Of a stretch of 25,490 nucleotides of DNA, positions 6,589 through 14,458 are shown one piece after another. Origin of the DNA: JBBTXJ01 sp964636345. GTDB lineage: Bacteria > Patescibacteriota > Patescibacteriia > Magasanikbacterales > JBBTXJ01. The stretch spans positions 1 to 25,490 of the forward strand of contig CAZWRL010000009.1 of the NCBI GenBank assembly GCA_964636345.1. The letters are read 5' to 3'. Numbering within the stretch: the stretch's first letter is position 1; the number at the start of each line of letters is the position of its first letter. A program made the position numbers and the translations under genes. The notes under the pieces are model-generated. The model searched no databases, was not told where the DNA came from, and saw only the letters and a program-made list of their open reading frames with translations.

Positions 6589-7421
6589 TACTTGCGGAGG
6601 GACTTTAAAATTTCGAGATCCTGCACCACTTTATCATGCTCTGTTTCTAGGATGAAGTTCATGTTGGCAAGTTTGGGATGAGCGATGATATTTTTGAAGC
6701 CTTCTATGCCAATAAAGCCCTCGCCAATGTGTTCGTGGCGGTCTCGTTTGCCGCCGAGCTCTATTTTTGAGTCATTGCAGTGACTCATTTTGAGTTTTTG
6801 GAGGCCGATAGCTGCGTCAAACTGTTTTAGTGTGTCATTTAATGCGGCGGGAGTGCGGAAATCATAGCCAGACGCAAAAGCGTGCTGGGTGTCAAAACAA
6901 ACGCCGATGTCGTATTTTTTTAATTCTTTGCTGGAGATGATTTCCCCAATTTCCTCAAACGTGTCACCGATAATTTCGCCAGAGCCGGCGGCTATTTCAA
7001 TGAGAAACTGCGTTTTTCCTTTATACCCGTCTAACATTTTAGCAAGTCCTTCTTTTACCGCTTGCATGCCGGCCTCTTGGCCCATGTCTTTGAAACTACC
7101 GAGGTGTGTCATGACGTACGCGGCGCCAATTTGTGAGCCGCGTTCCAATTCTTCACGCACTATCGTGATGGAACCGTGGCGTATGCGCGGCGTGGCGGAG
7201 GCGAAATTAATAAAATACGGCGCGTGAATGTACCATTCGGCCTGTTTAAACTCATCACAAGCGGCGCGAAACTGTTTGACCACGCCCGGCGTAATGGGCG
7301 CGGCTTTCCCGCCTTGTGGCGGACGGCTGAAAATCTGAAAAACCTCGCAGCCAATTGCAGAGGCATTGGCGGGCGCGTTCCAGAGGCCGCCGGCAACAGA
7401 TACATGGGCACCGAATTTCAT
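6588..7421 (-). CDS. nfo: endonuclease IV (AP endonuclease)
   Basis: This is a zinc-dependent AP endonuclease of the TIM-barrel type that nicks DNA 5' of abasic sites in base excision repair. The 277-residue product matches the family length. It carries the metal-ligand set expected from Escherichia coli Nfo: H66 (IHAPY), H106 (THLGS), E142 (IEIAAG), D177 and H180 (CFDTQHAFASGYD), H214 (SHCNDSK), D227 and H229 (DRHEHIGEG) and E259 (LETE). The start MKFGAHVSVAGG is the conserved first strand. The gene is divergent from the membrane protein at 7484 and is followed by the DUF167 remnant. Confidence 0.96.
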   Translation of the reverse strand: MKFGAHVSVAGGLWNAPANASAIGCEVFQIFSRPPQGGKAAPITPGVVKQFRAACDEFKQAEWYIHAPYFINFASATPRIRHGSITIVREELERGSQIGAAYVMTHLGSFKDMGQEAGMQAVKEGLAKMLDGYKGKTQFLIEIAAGSGEIIGDTFEEIGEIISSKELKKYDIGVCFDTQHAFASGYDFRTPAALNDTLKQFDAAIGLQKLKMSHCNDSKIELGGKRDRHEHIGEGFIGIEGFKNIIAHPKLANMNFILETEHDKVVQDLEILKSLRK

Positions 7422-7483
7422 CGGATTGCTTAAATGATGGTTGTATGGTAGCGTAGATTATACATAAGGGAAAGGAGTGCGGA
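7422..7483. promoter_or_regulatory. divergent promoter region nfo / membrane protein
   Basis: On the minus strand a TATAAT lies at 7461-7456 about 35 bases before the nfo ATG. On the plus strand the same palindromic ATTATACATAA segment offers a TATACA-type -10. GGAAAGGAG (7469-7477) is a strong Shine-Dalgarno before the ATG at 7484, which is unusual in this window. Confidence 0.5.
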
Positions 7484-7900
7484 ATGCAGAAAATTACCAG
7501 AAAGCGAATGCTTTGGAGTGGCATGGGTGGCAGTGCGGTTCTCGCGATCGGAATGGTTTTTGGTCAACACGCAAGTATTGCCGGGGGAGACTGGCCGCTG
7601 TTACTCTTGGTGATCGGCACGGCTTTCATCTTCTTGAGTTTGTACCTGCTCATACCGACACAATGTGGATGGTGCGGTGCTGGGGCGGTGTGCGGATTCA
7701 TTTGGGGGGAGATTCTGCCGATTCTTATCACCAACCCCACCGAGCTCCTGAAAGTTGGTCTGTCAAGCGCTGGCGGTTGGCAGACACGAGACCTGTTCCT
7801 TGACCTGTTTTCGTTCTGGATGGCGTTCGTTTGCGGATCTCTGGTTGCAGCGTTCATTAGCCGACGTCATGTCGCGCGTTCGGCTGGTGATCCTGTGTGA
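7484..7900 (+). CDS. unrecognised four-helix membrane protein
   Basis: I do not recognise this 138-residue protein. It has a basic N-terminus (MQKITRKRM) and four hydrophobic segments at about 9-27, 38-57, 64-82 and 105-125, with a basic tail (SRRHVARSAG), so it is probably an integral membrane protein with both ends inside. A Cys-rich stretch, QCGWCGAGAVCGF (60-72), lies at the start of helix 3; C61/C64 form a CxxC. The start is supported by a strong Shine-Dalgarno (GGAAAGGAG) seven bases upstream, which most genes here lack. The gene has its own strong terminator. Such single-gene units with unusual signals can be recent arrivals, but I see no mobile element. Confidence 0.75.
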   Translation: MQKITRKRMLWSGMGGSAVLAIGMVFGQHASIAGGDWPLLLLVIGTAFIFLSLYLLIPTQCGWCGAGAVCGFIWGEILPILITNPTELLKVGLSSAGGWQTRDLFLDLFSFWMAFVCGSLVAAFISRRHVARSAGDPV

Positions 7901-7904
7901 CTCT

Positions 7905-7956
7905 CCCGAACCGTGAGTAGTCTTCTAGCGAGGTGGCTCCGGTTCGGGTTTTTTTT
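7905..7956 (+). terminator. terminator of the membrane protein gene
   Basis: CCCGAACCG (7905-7913) pairs with CGGTTCGGG (7940-7948), followed by eight T residues (7949-7956). The loop is 26 bases. Confidence 0.85.
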
Positions 7957-7961
7957 ATACG

Positions 7962-7988
7962 AAACCACCGCCGGGTTGGCGGTGGTTT
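7962..7988. repeat. perfect 11-bp inverted repeat
   Basis: AAACCACCGCC (7962-7972) and GGCGGTGGTTT (7978-7988) flank a five-base loop. There is no T-run on either side, so it is not an obvious terminator; it could block read-through or stabilise an mRNA end. Confidence 0.6.
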
Positions 7989-7995
7989 GTTGGCG

Positions 7996-8075
7996 GGATT
8001 CTATCGCGTCAGTCCGAGGCGGACAGCGCTCCAGAATGACAATTTGGAGATGCTGAAACAAAAGTTCAGCATGAC
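7996..8075 (+). repeat. two adjacent hairpin repeats ending in ATGAC (copies 2 and 3)
   Basis: Copy 2 (7996-8040) begins GGATTCT and ends AGAATGAC, with arms ATTCT (7998-8002) and AGAAT (8033-8037) and an inner GTCCG/CGGAC stem. Copy 3 (8050-8075) has ATGCTGAA (8050-8057) and TTCAGCAT (8065-8072) followed by GAC. Both share the layout of the element at 6558-6588, with the stem bases changed in a compensating way. They lie just past the tig stop codon. Confidence 0.5.
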
Positions 8076-8079
8076 AATT

Positions 8080-9369
8080 TTAAGATTGTACACCCAACAC
8101 CTGCTCCTTCAACCACACAACCACCTTGCGGTTGCGGATGAGCGTTGCAACCGTGTCGCGCACTTCGGGGCGGTTAAGATTTTCCTGCGCTTGCGCGTTA
8201 TCTTTATATTCATCGCGAATGTGCGCGATTTCTTCATCAATTTCCGCGCCAGTCGGCGCGAGGTTCTGTTCTTTGGCGAGCGCGCGTGAGATGATCGCCG
8301 CCTTGGCGCGCCGCTCTGCTTGCGGCGCAAAGTCGCGGCGGAGCTCCTCTTCGTTCTTTTTAATACTCTTCAAGTATTCTTCCCACACCATCCCCTGTTG
8401 TTCCACGCCACGCTTGAGTTCAAACCACATTTTGTCTTTTTCCACGTCAATCAAAATATCCGGAATGTCGCCGATGGTAGAGCCGTCAATCAATTGATCC
8501 AAGAGCGAAATCTCCACGCGCTGTTCCTCTTTTTGTTGTGCTTCGGCCGTTAAATTTTCATGAATGAGCGATCGTAGCGCCGCCACGGTTTCCTGTCCGA
8601 GTCCTTTTGCGAATTCATCGTTCAACTCCGGTAGCGTGCGCGTAAAGACATCGTGTACTTTAACCTTAAAACCAACCTCTTGGCCCGCGAGGTGCTTCTG
8701 ATAATGCCCGGCCGGCATGGTGAGCTTGAATTCTTTTTCGTCGTCTTTTTTCAAACCAACCAGCTCTTTTTGCAGGCCCGGGATGTAGTATTCTTCACTT
8801 AAATACACGCTATGATTCCGCGCTTGGCCGCCTTCAAGCGGTACGCTGTCTTTTAACATGTCCATGTCTATGACCACCCTGTCTTCCGCGCCAGCGGCAT
8901 CGTTTTTGATGACCTCGGACGCGCGCGTTTTGCGCACGTCTTCAATCACGCGATCAACCGCGGCATCAGCCACTGTGATATCTTTCGGCTCAACCTTGAT
9001 TGACGCAACATCCGCAAGTTTCACGTTCGGCAAAATAGCCACCGTTGCCGTAAAAACAATGTCATTTCCGGGCGCGAGTTTTGTAAGCCAAATTTTTGGC
9101 ATGCCGATGGGGTCAAGTTTTTGTTCCGCCACCGCATCCGTATAAAAACGACGCACGATATATTCCAGCGCGTGCTCGTAAATTTTCATTTCGCCCGCCG
9201 CGCTTTTTACCTGTTCGTACGGCGCATGGCCGGGACGGAAACCCTTTATTTCAACGTGTTGAGAAATGTCCACCGCCGCGCGCTCCAAGTATTTTTGATA
9301 CTCTTCCGGGGCAACGGTAATGGTAAGCTCGGTTTGAGATTTTTCCAATTGCTTTGTTTGGCATTGCAT
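8080..9369 (-). CDS. tig: trigger factor (ribosome-associated chaperone)
   Basis: Trigger factor binds nascent chains at the ribosome exit tunnel and has prolyl isomerase activity. The 429-residue product has the N-terminal ribosome-docking motif G43-FRPGHAP (family GFRxGxxP), a central FKBP-like domain at about 145-235 with AGAEDRVVIDMDM and the EFKLTMP strand, and a helical C-terminal chaperone domain. Length agrees with the family (about 430). The ATG at 9369 is chosen: it matches the domain start and lies ten bases after a near-consensus promoter, whereas a start further upstream would run through the promoter itself. Confidence 0.95.
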   Translation of the reverse strand: MQCQTKQLEKSQTELTITVAPEEYQKYLERAAVDISQHVEIKGFRPGHAPYEQVKSAAGEMKIYEHALEYIVRRFYTDAVAEQKLDPIGMPKIWLTKLAPGNDIVFTATVAILPNVKLADVASIKVEPKDITVADAAVDRVIEDVRKTRASEVIKNDAAGAEDRVVIDMDMLKDSVPLEGGQARNHSVYLSEEYYIPGLQKELVGLKKDDEKEFKLTMPAGHYQKHLAGQEVGFKVKVHDVFTRTLPELNDEFAKGLGQETVAALRSLIHENLTAEAQQKEEQRVEISLLDQLIDGSTIGDIPDILIDVEKDKMWFELKRGVEQQGMVWEEYLKSIKKNEEELRRDFAPQAERRAKAAIISRALAKEQNLAPTGAEIDEEIAHIRDEYKDNAQAQENLNRPEVRDTVATLIRNRKVVVWLKEQVLGVQS

Positions 9370-9379
9370 AGAAAAAAAT

Positions 9380-9408
9380 AGTATAGCGGATGAGGCATTA
9401 CTTGTCAA
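9380..9408 (-). promoter_or_regulatory. tig promoter, near-leaderless
   Basis: On the minus strand TTGACA (9408-9403), 17 bases, TATACT (9385-9380), then ten bases to the ATG. Confidence 0.9.
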
Positions 9409-9423
9409 GTTTGGTTGCCCTTT

Positions 9424-11406
9424 TTATACGAGAAGACCCACAATCAACAGCGCAACAATGTTTGCAACTTTGATCATCGGGTTGATAGCGGGCCCCGCAG
9501 TGTCCTTGTACGGATCACCAACCGTATCACCGGTCACAGCCGCTTGATGCGCAAACGATCCCTTACCACCATAATTTCCTTTTTCAATATATTTTTTAGC
9601 ATTGTCCCACGCGCCGCCGCCGGTTGTCATGGAAATCGCAAGGAACAACCCCGTAACAATCGTTCCAACTAACAATCCGCCGAGCGCCTCAATGCCAAGC
9701 AGCCATCCCACCAAAATAGGAATGAGGACTGGTAAAAGTGCAGGCACAACCATCTCGTTAATGGCGCCTTTCGTTACAATATCCACGCACTGCGCGTAAT
9801 TTGGTTTTGCTTTTCCTTCCATCAGACCCGCAATGGTTTTGAATTGATGGCGCACTTCCTTAACCACGCGCTGCGCAACCTTGCCAACGGCTTGCATGAG
9901 GAGTGAGCTGAAGAGGAACGGCAAGAGACCGCCAATGAAAAGTCCCACGAGCACCCGCGGGTTATCAATCATAAATTCGCGCGGAGAACCAATGCTTTCC
10001 AATTTGTGCGTGAAATCTGCAAACAACGCCAGTGCGGCAAGCGCGGCAGAACCGATGGCATACCCCTTGGTTACTGCTTTTGTCGTGTTGCCAACGGCAT
10101 CAAGTGGATCCGTTACATTCCGCACCTTCTCATCAAGCTCCGCCATTTCCGCAATACCACCGGCGTTGTCCGTAATTGGGCCATACGCGTCAATCGTCAC
10201 AATGCTTCCAGTCAATGACAACATGGCAACTGCGGCAACTGCGATACCGTACAAACCAGCCAGCGCGTGTGCGCCAAGTATGGCGCCGGCGATGACCAAA
10301 ATAGGAAGCGCGGTTGACTTCATACCCACGGCAAGCCCTGCGATAACATTCGTGCCATGGCCGGATTCAGACGCTTTTGCGATCTGTTTGATCGGCTTGT
10401 ATTTGGTGGAAGTGTAGTATTCAGTAATCCAAACAAGGAGCGCGGTTACCAAAAGTCCAACGAGCGCTGCGTAGAATAGATTATTATTCCCATCGGGAAA
10501 CACGTATCGCGTAACCGGATAAAACGCGATGGCGGACAAGAGACCCGCGGCCAAGAGTCCGCGATACAGCGCGCCCATGATGTTGTTTTTTTTGCCGAGG
10601 CGTATAAACCATGTGCCAATAATAGTGGCCACAATGGCAACGGCGCCAAGGAGCAATGGATAGATCCTCGCATCGCTACTACCCATCGTGAACGAGCCAA
10701 GCAACATCGCGGCGATAATGGTTACGACGTATGTTTCAAAAAGGTCAGCGGCCATGCCGGCGCAGTCACCCACGTTATCTCCCACATTATCCGCAATAAC
10801 CGCAGGATTTCGTGGATCGTCTTCTGGGATCCCCTGCTCCACTTTTCCCACAAGGTCCGCGCCAACATCCGCGGCTTTCGTAAAGATGCCGCCGCCGATA
10901 CGAGCAAACACGGATATTAAACTGCCACCAAAACCAAACCCAACAAGCGCCGACAAATCTTTAGTAACTGCGTAGAAGACCACCACGCCACCAAGCGCTA
11001 AACCAACCACGAGCAATCCCGTGACTGATCCGCCGCGCACCGCAACCGCCAACGCCTCTTTCAAACCGATTTTGGCCGCTTCAGTAGTGCGCACATTTGC
11101 GCGCACGGAAATGGTCATGCCAATGTAGCCAGCAAGCGCGGAGAGCGCGGCGCCCGCCAAAAAGCCCATCCCTATCGTCCAACTTTTTAAGAAGAAACCG
11201 ATCAAGAGGAAAACCACAATCGCAACAACCGCAATGGTTTTATATTGACGGCCAAGATACGCGGATGCTCCCTCTTGGATGGCACGGGCAATGGCGCGCA
11301 TGCGATCATCGCCTTGCGGCCTGCGATTAATCCAGCTCATTAAAGCGATACCGTAGATCAGCGCGAGAACGGCTGATCCCAAGGCAAGATAGAGGGGTGT
11401 GGTCAT
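9424..11406 (-). CDS. hppA: membrane H+-translocating pyrophosphatase, K+-independent type
   Basis: This multi-pass pump couples hydrolysis of pyrophosphate to proton export. The 660-residue product has about 16 hydrophobic segments and the two acidic pyrophosphate-binding motifs: D180-VGADLVGKVE and D207-NVGDNVGD, plus the third acidic loop DAYGPITDNAGGIAE near 407-420. The cation-selectivity motif reads G439-NTTKA444. Lysine here (K443) marks the K+-independent class; K+-dependent enzymes have alanine (GNTTAA). Proton rather than sodium transport is inferred from this class. In a small cell with few respiratory genes it would build ion gradient from biosynthetic PPi. It lies upstream of tig on the same strand, but tig has its own promoter. 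Confidence 0.96.
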   Translation of the reverse strand: MTTPLYLALGSAVLALIYGIALMSWINRRPQGDDRMRAIARAIQEGASAYLGRQYKTIAVVAIVVFLLIGFFLKSWTIGMGFLAGAALSALAGYIGMTISVRANVRTTEAAKIGLKEALAVAVRGGSVTGLLVVGLALGGVVVFYAVTKDLSALVGFGFGGSLISVFARIGGGIFTKAADVGADLVGKVEQGIPEDDPRNPAVIADNVGDNVGDCAGMAADLFETYVVTIIAAMLLGSFTMGSSDARIYPLLLGAVAIVATIIGTWFIRLGKKNNIMGALYRGLLAAGLLSAIAFYPVTRYVFPDGNNNLFYAALVGLLVTALLVWITEYYTSTKYKPIKQIAKASESGHGTNVIAGLAVGMKSTALPILVIAGAILGAHALAGLYGIAVAAVAMLSLTGSIVTIDAYGPITDNAGGIAEMAELDEKVRNVTDPLDAVGNTTKAVTKGYAIGSAALAALALFADFTHKLESIGSPREFMIDNPRVLVGLFIGGLLPFLFSSLLMQAVGKVAQRVVKEVRHQFKTIAGLMEGKAKPNYAQCVDIVTKGAINEMVVPALLPVLIPILVGWLLGIEALGGLLVGTIVTGLFLAISMTTGGGAWDNAKKYIEKGNYGGKGSFAHQAAVTGDTVGDPYKDTAGPAINPMIKVANIVALLIVGLLV

Positions 11407-11469
11407 AGAGATTTTGGTTGAGCTAAAGCGCTCTTTTTATTCTTAATAGAGGTAAATTATCGTGTTACT

Positions 11470-11498
11470 ATCTTAGAAAATATGGCATTTTTTGTCAA
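11470..11498 (-). promoter_or_regulatory. hppA promoter
   Basis: On the minus strand TTGACA (11498-11493), 17 bases, TAAGAT (11475-11470). The leader would be about 58 bases, longer than most here, with no clear Shine-Dalgarno. Confidence 0.75.
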
Positions 11499-11526
11499 CG
11501 ACGCTCTTGTTTTCGGCAGTCAATCC

Positions 11527-11535
11527 TGCTAGTAT
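11527..11535 (+). promoter_or_regulatory. extended -10 promoter of the M23 peptidase gene
   Basis: TG-C-TAGTAT (TAGTAT 11530-11535) lies 11 bases before the ATG at 11547; a TATACG three bases on is an alternative. Either gives a leader of at most about five bases. Confidence 0.55.
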
Positions 11536-11546
11536 ACGTTAGATCT

Positions 11547-12869
11547 ATGCGTCGTATTCTCTATACGACCCTTGCAAAACTCGTGAGGGGGATTGTGGCT
11601 TTGGGGCGAGCGCTAAAACCGCTCCTCCTCGTCCTCCTTCGCGCCATCGGGCGCATTCTTCATGTTATAGCTCAAAAGCTTGTTTTTGTTTTCTTAAAAC
11701 TCGGACGATTTTTGCGACGGTACTGGCAGGGATACTCCGCGCCGTTTAAGGATAAAATTTGGTTTATTATTACGAGTTCGTGGACGCTACGCGTGGTGAT
11801 TTTAGCTAGCATTTTTATACTGCTCTTGCCACAGACGCATCTCCGCGCGCGCGATACCGGCCCCAACCTTGATAGTTTGTTGTATCAATTAGTTGGGCCT
11901 GGTGACGAGTATTTTGTTGAAGAAGGCATTGAGGGGCCGCTTTCGGTTGGTGTTGAAAGTTGGAGCACGGGCTCCGTGCGTCAGGAGGTGTTGGAGCCGG
12001 GTAGCGCGCTCGAGACATTAGAGCCCACCGAATTCGGCGGACTGGCGCTCGGCGGCACCGCGCTCACCAAACCAACCATCATTCCGGGCGCGCAGCTTGG
12101 GGTTGAACGGAAGGAGATTATTGTCTATATCGTGCAGGATGGCGACACAATTGGCGGTATCGCCGAGGGATTTGGTCTGAATCTGAACACGGTGTTGTGG
12201 GAGAACAGCTTGTCGTTCCGTTCATACATTCGTCCGGGCGAGAGTTTGCGTATTTTGCCGACTGACGGCATCTCGCATGAGGTGAAGCGCGGTGACACAC
12301 TCGCGAAAATTGCGAAAACGTACGACGGCGATGCGGCGCGCATCGTTGAGTTTAATAAGCTGGCAGACGCAAGCGATATTGAGATTGGACAGAAGATTAT
12401 TATCCCCGGCGGCAAGAAGCCGGTGCCGGTGTATCATGCGCCGCCTACGCGGAGTCTGCTGACTGATATTGCCGCGCCGCTTCCGTCTATCTTTGTGCCG
12501 GCGGGGCAGTTATATGTGTGGCCAACAACGGTGCGGCGCATCAGTCAGTATTTTGGATGGCGCCATACGGGGGTTGATATTTCGGGTCCCATTGGAACAC
12601 CGCTTATTGCTTCGCGCGCGGGCCGCGTGGTTTCTGCTAAGTGCGGATGGAATGGCGGCTACGGGTGTCATGTCATTTTGGATCACGGCGATGGTGTCCG
12701 CACGATGTACGCGCACGCGTCTCGTGTATACGTTGATGTAGGCGAAACTGTGGAACAGGGGCAGGCCATTGCCGGCATGGGCTCAACCGGCCGCTCAACC
12801 GGATCGCACATCCATTTTGAGATTCGCGTAAACGGAGTTCGGGTGAACCCGCTTAAATTTGTGCGATGA
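11547..12869 (+). CDS. membrane-anchored LysM / M23 peptidoglycan endopeptidase
   Basis: This is a zinc endopeptidase that cuts peptide cross-links in the cell wall, held to the glycan by LysM domains. The 440-residue product has a long basic amphipathic N-terminus (1-70) rich in Arg/Lys and Leu, then a transmembrane segment at about 80-95. LysM 1 spans 192-237 (VQDGDTIGGIAEGFGL...) and LysM 2 spans 243-287 (EVKRGDTLAKIAKTY...). The M23 domain spans about 325-440. It has H340 and D344 (HTGVD), H390 (YAHAS) and H421-I-H423, the full metal and catalytic set, so it should be active. The start follows an extended -10. It converges on comM with ten bases between stops. The long positively charged N-terminal helix region before the membrane span is unusual for this family. 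Confidence 0.93.
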   Translation: MRRILYTTLAKLVRGIVALGRALKPLLLVLLRAIGRILHVIAQKLVFVFLKLGRFLRRYWQGYSAPFKDKIWFIITSSWTLRVVILASIFILLLPQTHLRARDTGPNLDSLLYQLVGPGDEYFVEEGIEGPLSVGVESWSTGSVRQEVLEPGSALETLEPTEFGGLALGGTALTKPTIIPGAQLGVERKEIIVYIVQDGDTIGGIAEGFGLNLNTVLWENSLSFRSYIRPGESLRILPTDGISHEVKRGDTLAKIAKTYDGDAARIVEFNKLADASDIEIGQKIIIPGGKKPVPVYHAPPTRSLLTDIAAPLPSIFVPAGQLYVWPTTVRRISQYFGWRHTGVDISGPIGTPLIASRAGRVVSAKCGWNGGYGCHVILDHGDGVRTMYAHASRVYVDVGETVEQGQAIAGMGSTGRSTGSHIHFEIRVNGVRVNPLKFVR

Positions 12870-12879
12870 TAGTTACGGT

Positions 12880-14412
12880 TTATTTTTGTCCACGAAACTG
12901 TAGCACTTCGGCAATATGCGTGGTGTGGATGGTATCGGTGCCGGCAAGATCAGCAACGGTGCGCGCCACTTTGATGGTGCGATAAAACGCGCGGGCAGAG
13001 AGGTGCATTTGCATGGCCGCGGTTTTGAGGAATGTGAGTGCGGCGTCGTCAATTCGCGCAAGCGCGCGCAGGTGCTCCGATGACATTTCTGCGTTATTGT
13101 GGAGCGTTGATGTGTCCCCTGCCTTTGCGTGCGCCACAAACCGATGTAGTTGTCGTTCGCGCGCTTCAGTGACGCGTGCGCGCACTCCAGCGCTTGATTC
13201 GCCATCAATCTCGCCCGCCAACTCCTCAATTTTTACCGCCGGTACTTCAAGAACCATATCAACGCGGTCAAGGAGCGGCCCGGATAATTTTTTTTGATAA
13301 TTCTGAATTTGGGTTGGGAGGCACATACATTGGTGCGCCGGGTCGCCAAAGTAACCGCACGGGCAGGGATTTTGACTCATGATGAGTATGAATCGCGCTG
13401 GGAAAGTAAGTGTGTGTTTTACGCGCGTGATGGTGACGCATCCATCTTCAAGCGGCTGACGCAAGCTCTCCAGAAGGGTGCGCGGAAACTCTGGCGCTTC
13501 ATCTAAAAATAACACGCCGCGATGCGCAAAACTGACCTCGCCGGGTTTTGGATTGTCGCCGCCGCCCACGATGGATATGGCAGAGGCGCTGTGATGCGGT
13601 GCGCGGAACGGACGTGTGGTTACGAGTCCGCGACCTCCGGGCGCGATACCAGCCACCGAATAGATTTTGGTAACTTCTAACATTTCTGTTTCGGTCATGG
13701 GCGGTAGTATTGACGGCAGCGTGCGAGCAAGCAGTGTTTTTCCGGCGCCCGGTGGACCGGAAAACAACACGTTGTGTGCGCCGGCGGCGGCAATCTCAAG
13801 CGCGCGTTTGGCAAAGAACTGGCTGCGGACATGCGCAAAATCATGCTCGTATACTATGGTTTCTGGCGCGGGAATCGTGCGTGGCGCTGTGGTAATAGAC
13901 GCCTCATTGGTGAGATGTTTTACCAATTCGGCGAGCGTGGTAACAGGAATTACAGAAATGCCGCCCACATAGGCGGCCTCCGCCGCATTTTCTTTAGGAA
14001 CAAAAAGCATGGTGAGGCCAGCGTGTTTTGTAAAAAGCGCGATGGGGAGTGTGCCATGCACCGGACGCACGGCGCCATCAAGAGACACCTCCCCCACAAA
14101 AAGCGCGTGAGATGTGTCTACCTCAAGCGGTACATATGCTTTGAGAATCGCAACCGCGATCGGCAAATCATAGAGCGGTCCGGATTTTTTTACATCCGCG
14201 GGCGCCAAGTTAATGAGAATGCGATGATTGGTGGGAAAGGGCAGTCCGGAATTTCGGATTGCGGAACGCACACGCTCTTTTGCCTCCTGCACCGCCGTGT
14301 CCGCGAGCCCCACAATATTAAAAGAAGGGAACCCAGTTCCCAAATCCAGTTCAACGGTTACCGGCACGGCATCAATACCGTAGAGCGCGGCAGAATTGAC
14401 GATCGCGAGCAT
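12880..14412 (-). CDS. comM: Mg-chelatase-like AAA+ ATPase ComM/YifB
   Basis: ComM is a hexameric helicase that promotes branch migration during integration of incoming DNA in natural transformation. The 510-residue product has the N-terminal Lon-like fold (1-170), then the AAA+ module with Walker A G219-PPGAGKT226, the FRAPHHSAS motif (269-277), Walker B GVLFLDEAPEF (299-309) and the NPCPCGY-C-C zinc-like cluster near 350-370. The C-terminal Mg-chelatase domain ends at the usual length. MLAIVNSAALYGID is the family N-terminus. It supports a capacity for DNA uptake and recombination, common in CPR genomes. It is divergent from epmA. Confidence 0.95.
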   Translation of the reverse strand: MLAIVNSAALYGIDAVPVTVELDLGTGFPSFNIVGLADTAVQEAKERVRSAIRNSGLPFPTNHRILINLAPADVKKSGPLYDLPIAVAILKAYVPLEVDTSHALFVGEVSLDGAVRPVHGTLPIALFTKHAGLTMLFVPKENAAEAAYVGGISVIPVTTLAELVKHLTNEASITTAPRTIPAPETIVYEHDFAHVRSQFFAKRALEIAAAGAHNVLFSGPPGAGKTLLARTLPSILPPMTETEMLEVTKIYSVAGIAPGGRGLVTTRPFRAPHHSASAISIVGGGDNPKPGEVSFAHRGVLFLDEAPEFPRTLLESLRQPLEDGCVTITRVKHTLTFPARFILIMSQNPCPCGYFGDPAHQCMCLPTQIQNYQKKLSGPLLDRVDMVLEVPAVKIEELAGEIDGESSAGVRARVTEARERQLHRFVAHAKAGDTSTLHNNAEMSSEHLRALARIDDAALTFLKTAAMQMHLSARAFYRTIKVARTVADLAGTDTIHTTHIAEVLQFRGQK

Positions 14413-14421
14413 ATGCGGTAT

Positions 14422-14452
14422 ATTGTATCATCTTGCACGGGCGAGCTATAAA
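14422..14452. promoter_or_regulatory. divergent short-leader promoters of comM and epmA
   Basis: Leftward: TG-A-TACAAT on the minus strand (TACAAT 14427-14422), nine bases before the comM ATG. Rightward: TATAAA (14447-14452) with exactly six bases to the epmA ATG at 14459. The whole divergent unit is 46 bases. Confidence 0.65.
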
Positions 14453-14458
14453 AAGTAT

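Noticed and set aside
8050..8072. Hairpin after tig as its terminator
   Set aside because: The stem is followed on the minus strand by CTCCAAATTG, not a T-run; it fits the ATGAC repeat family better.
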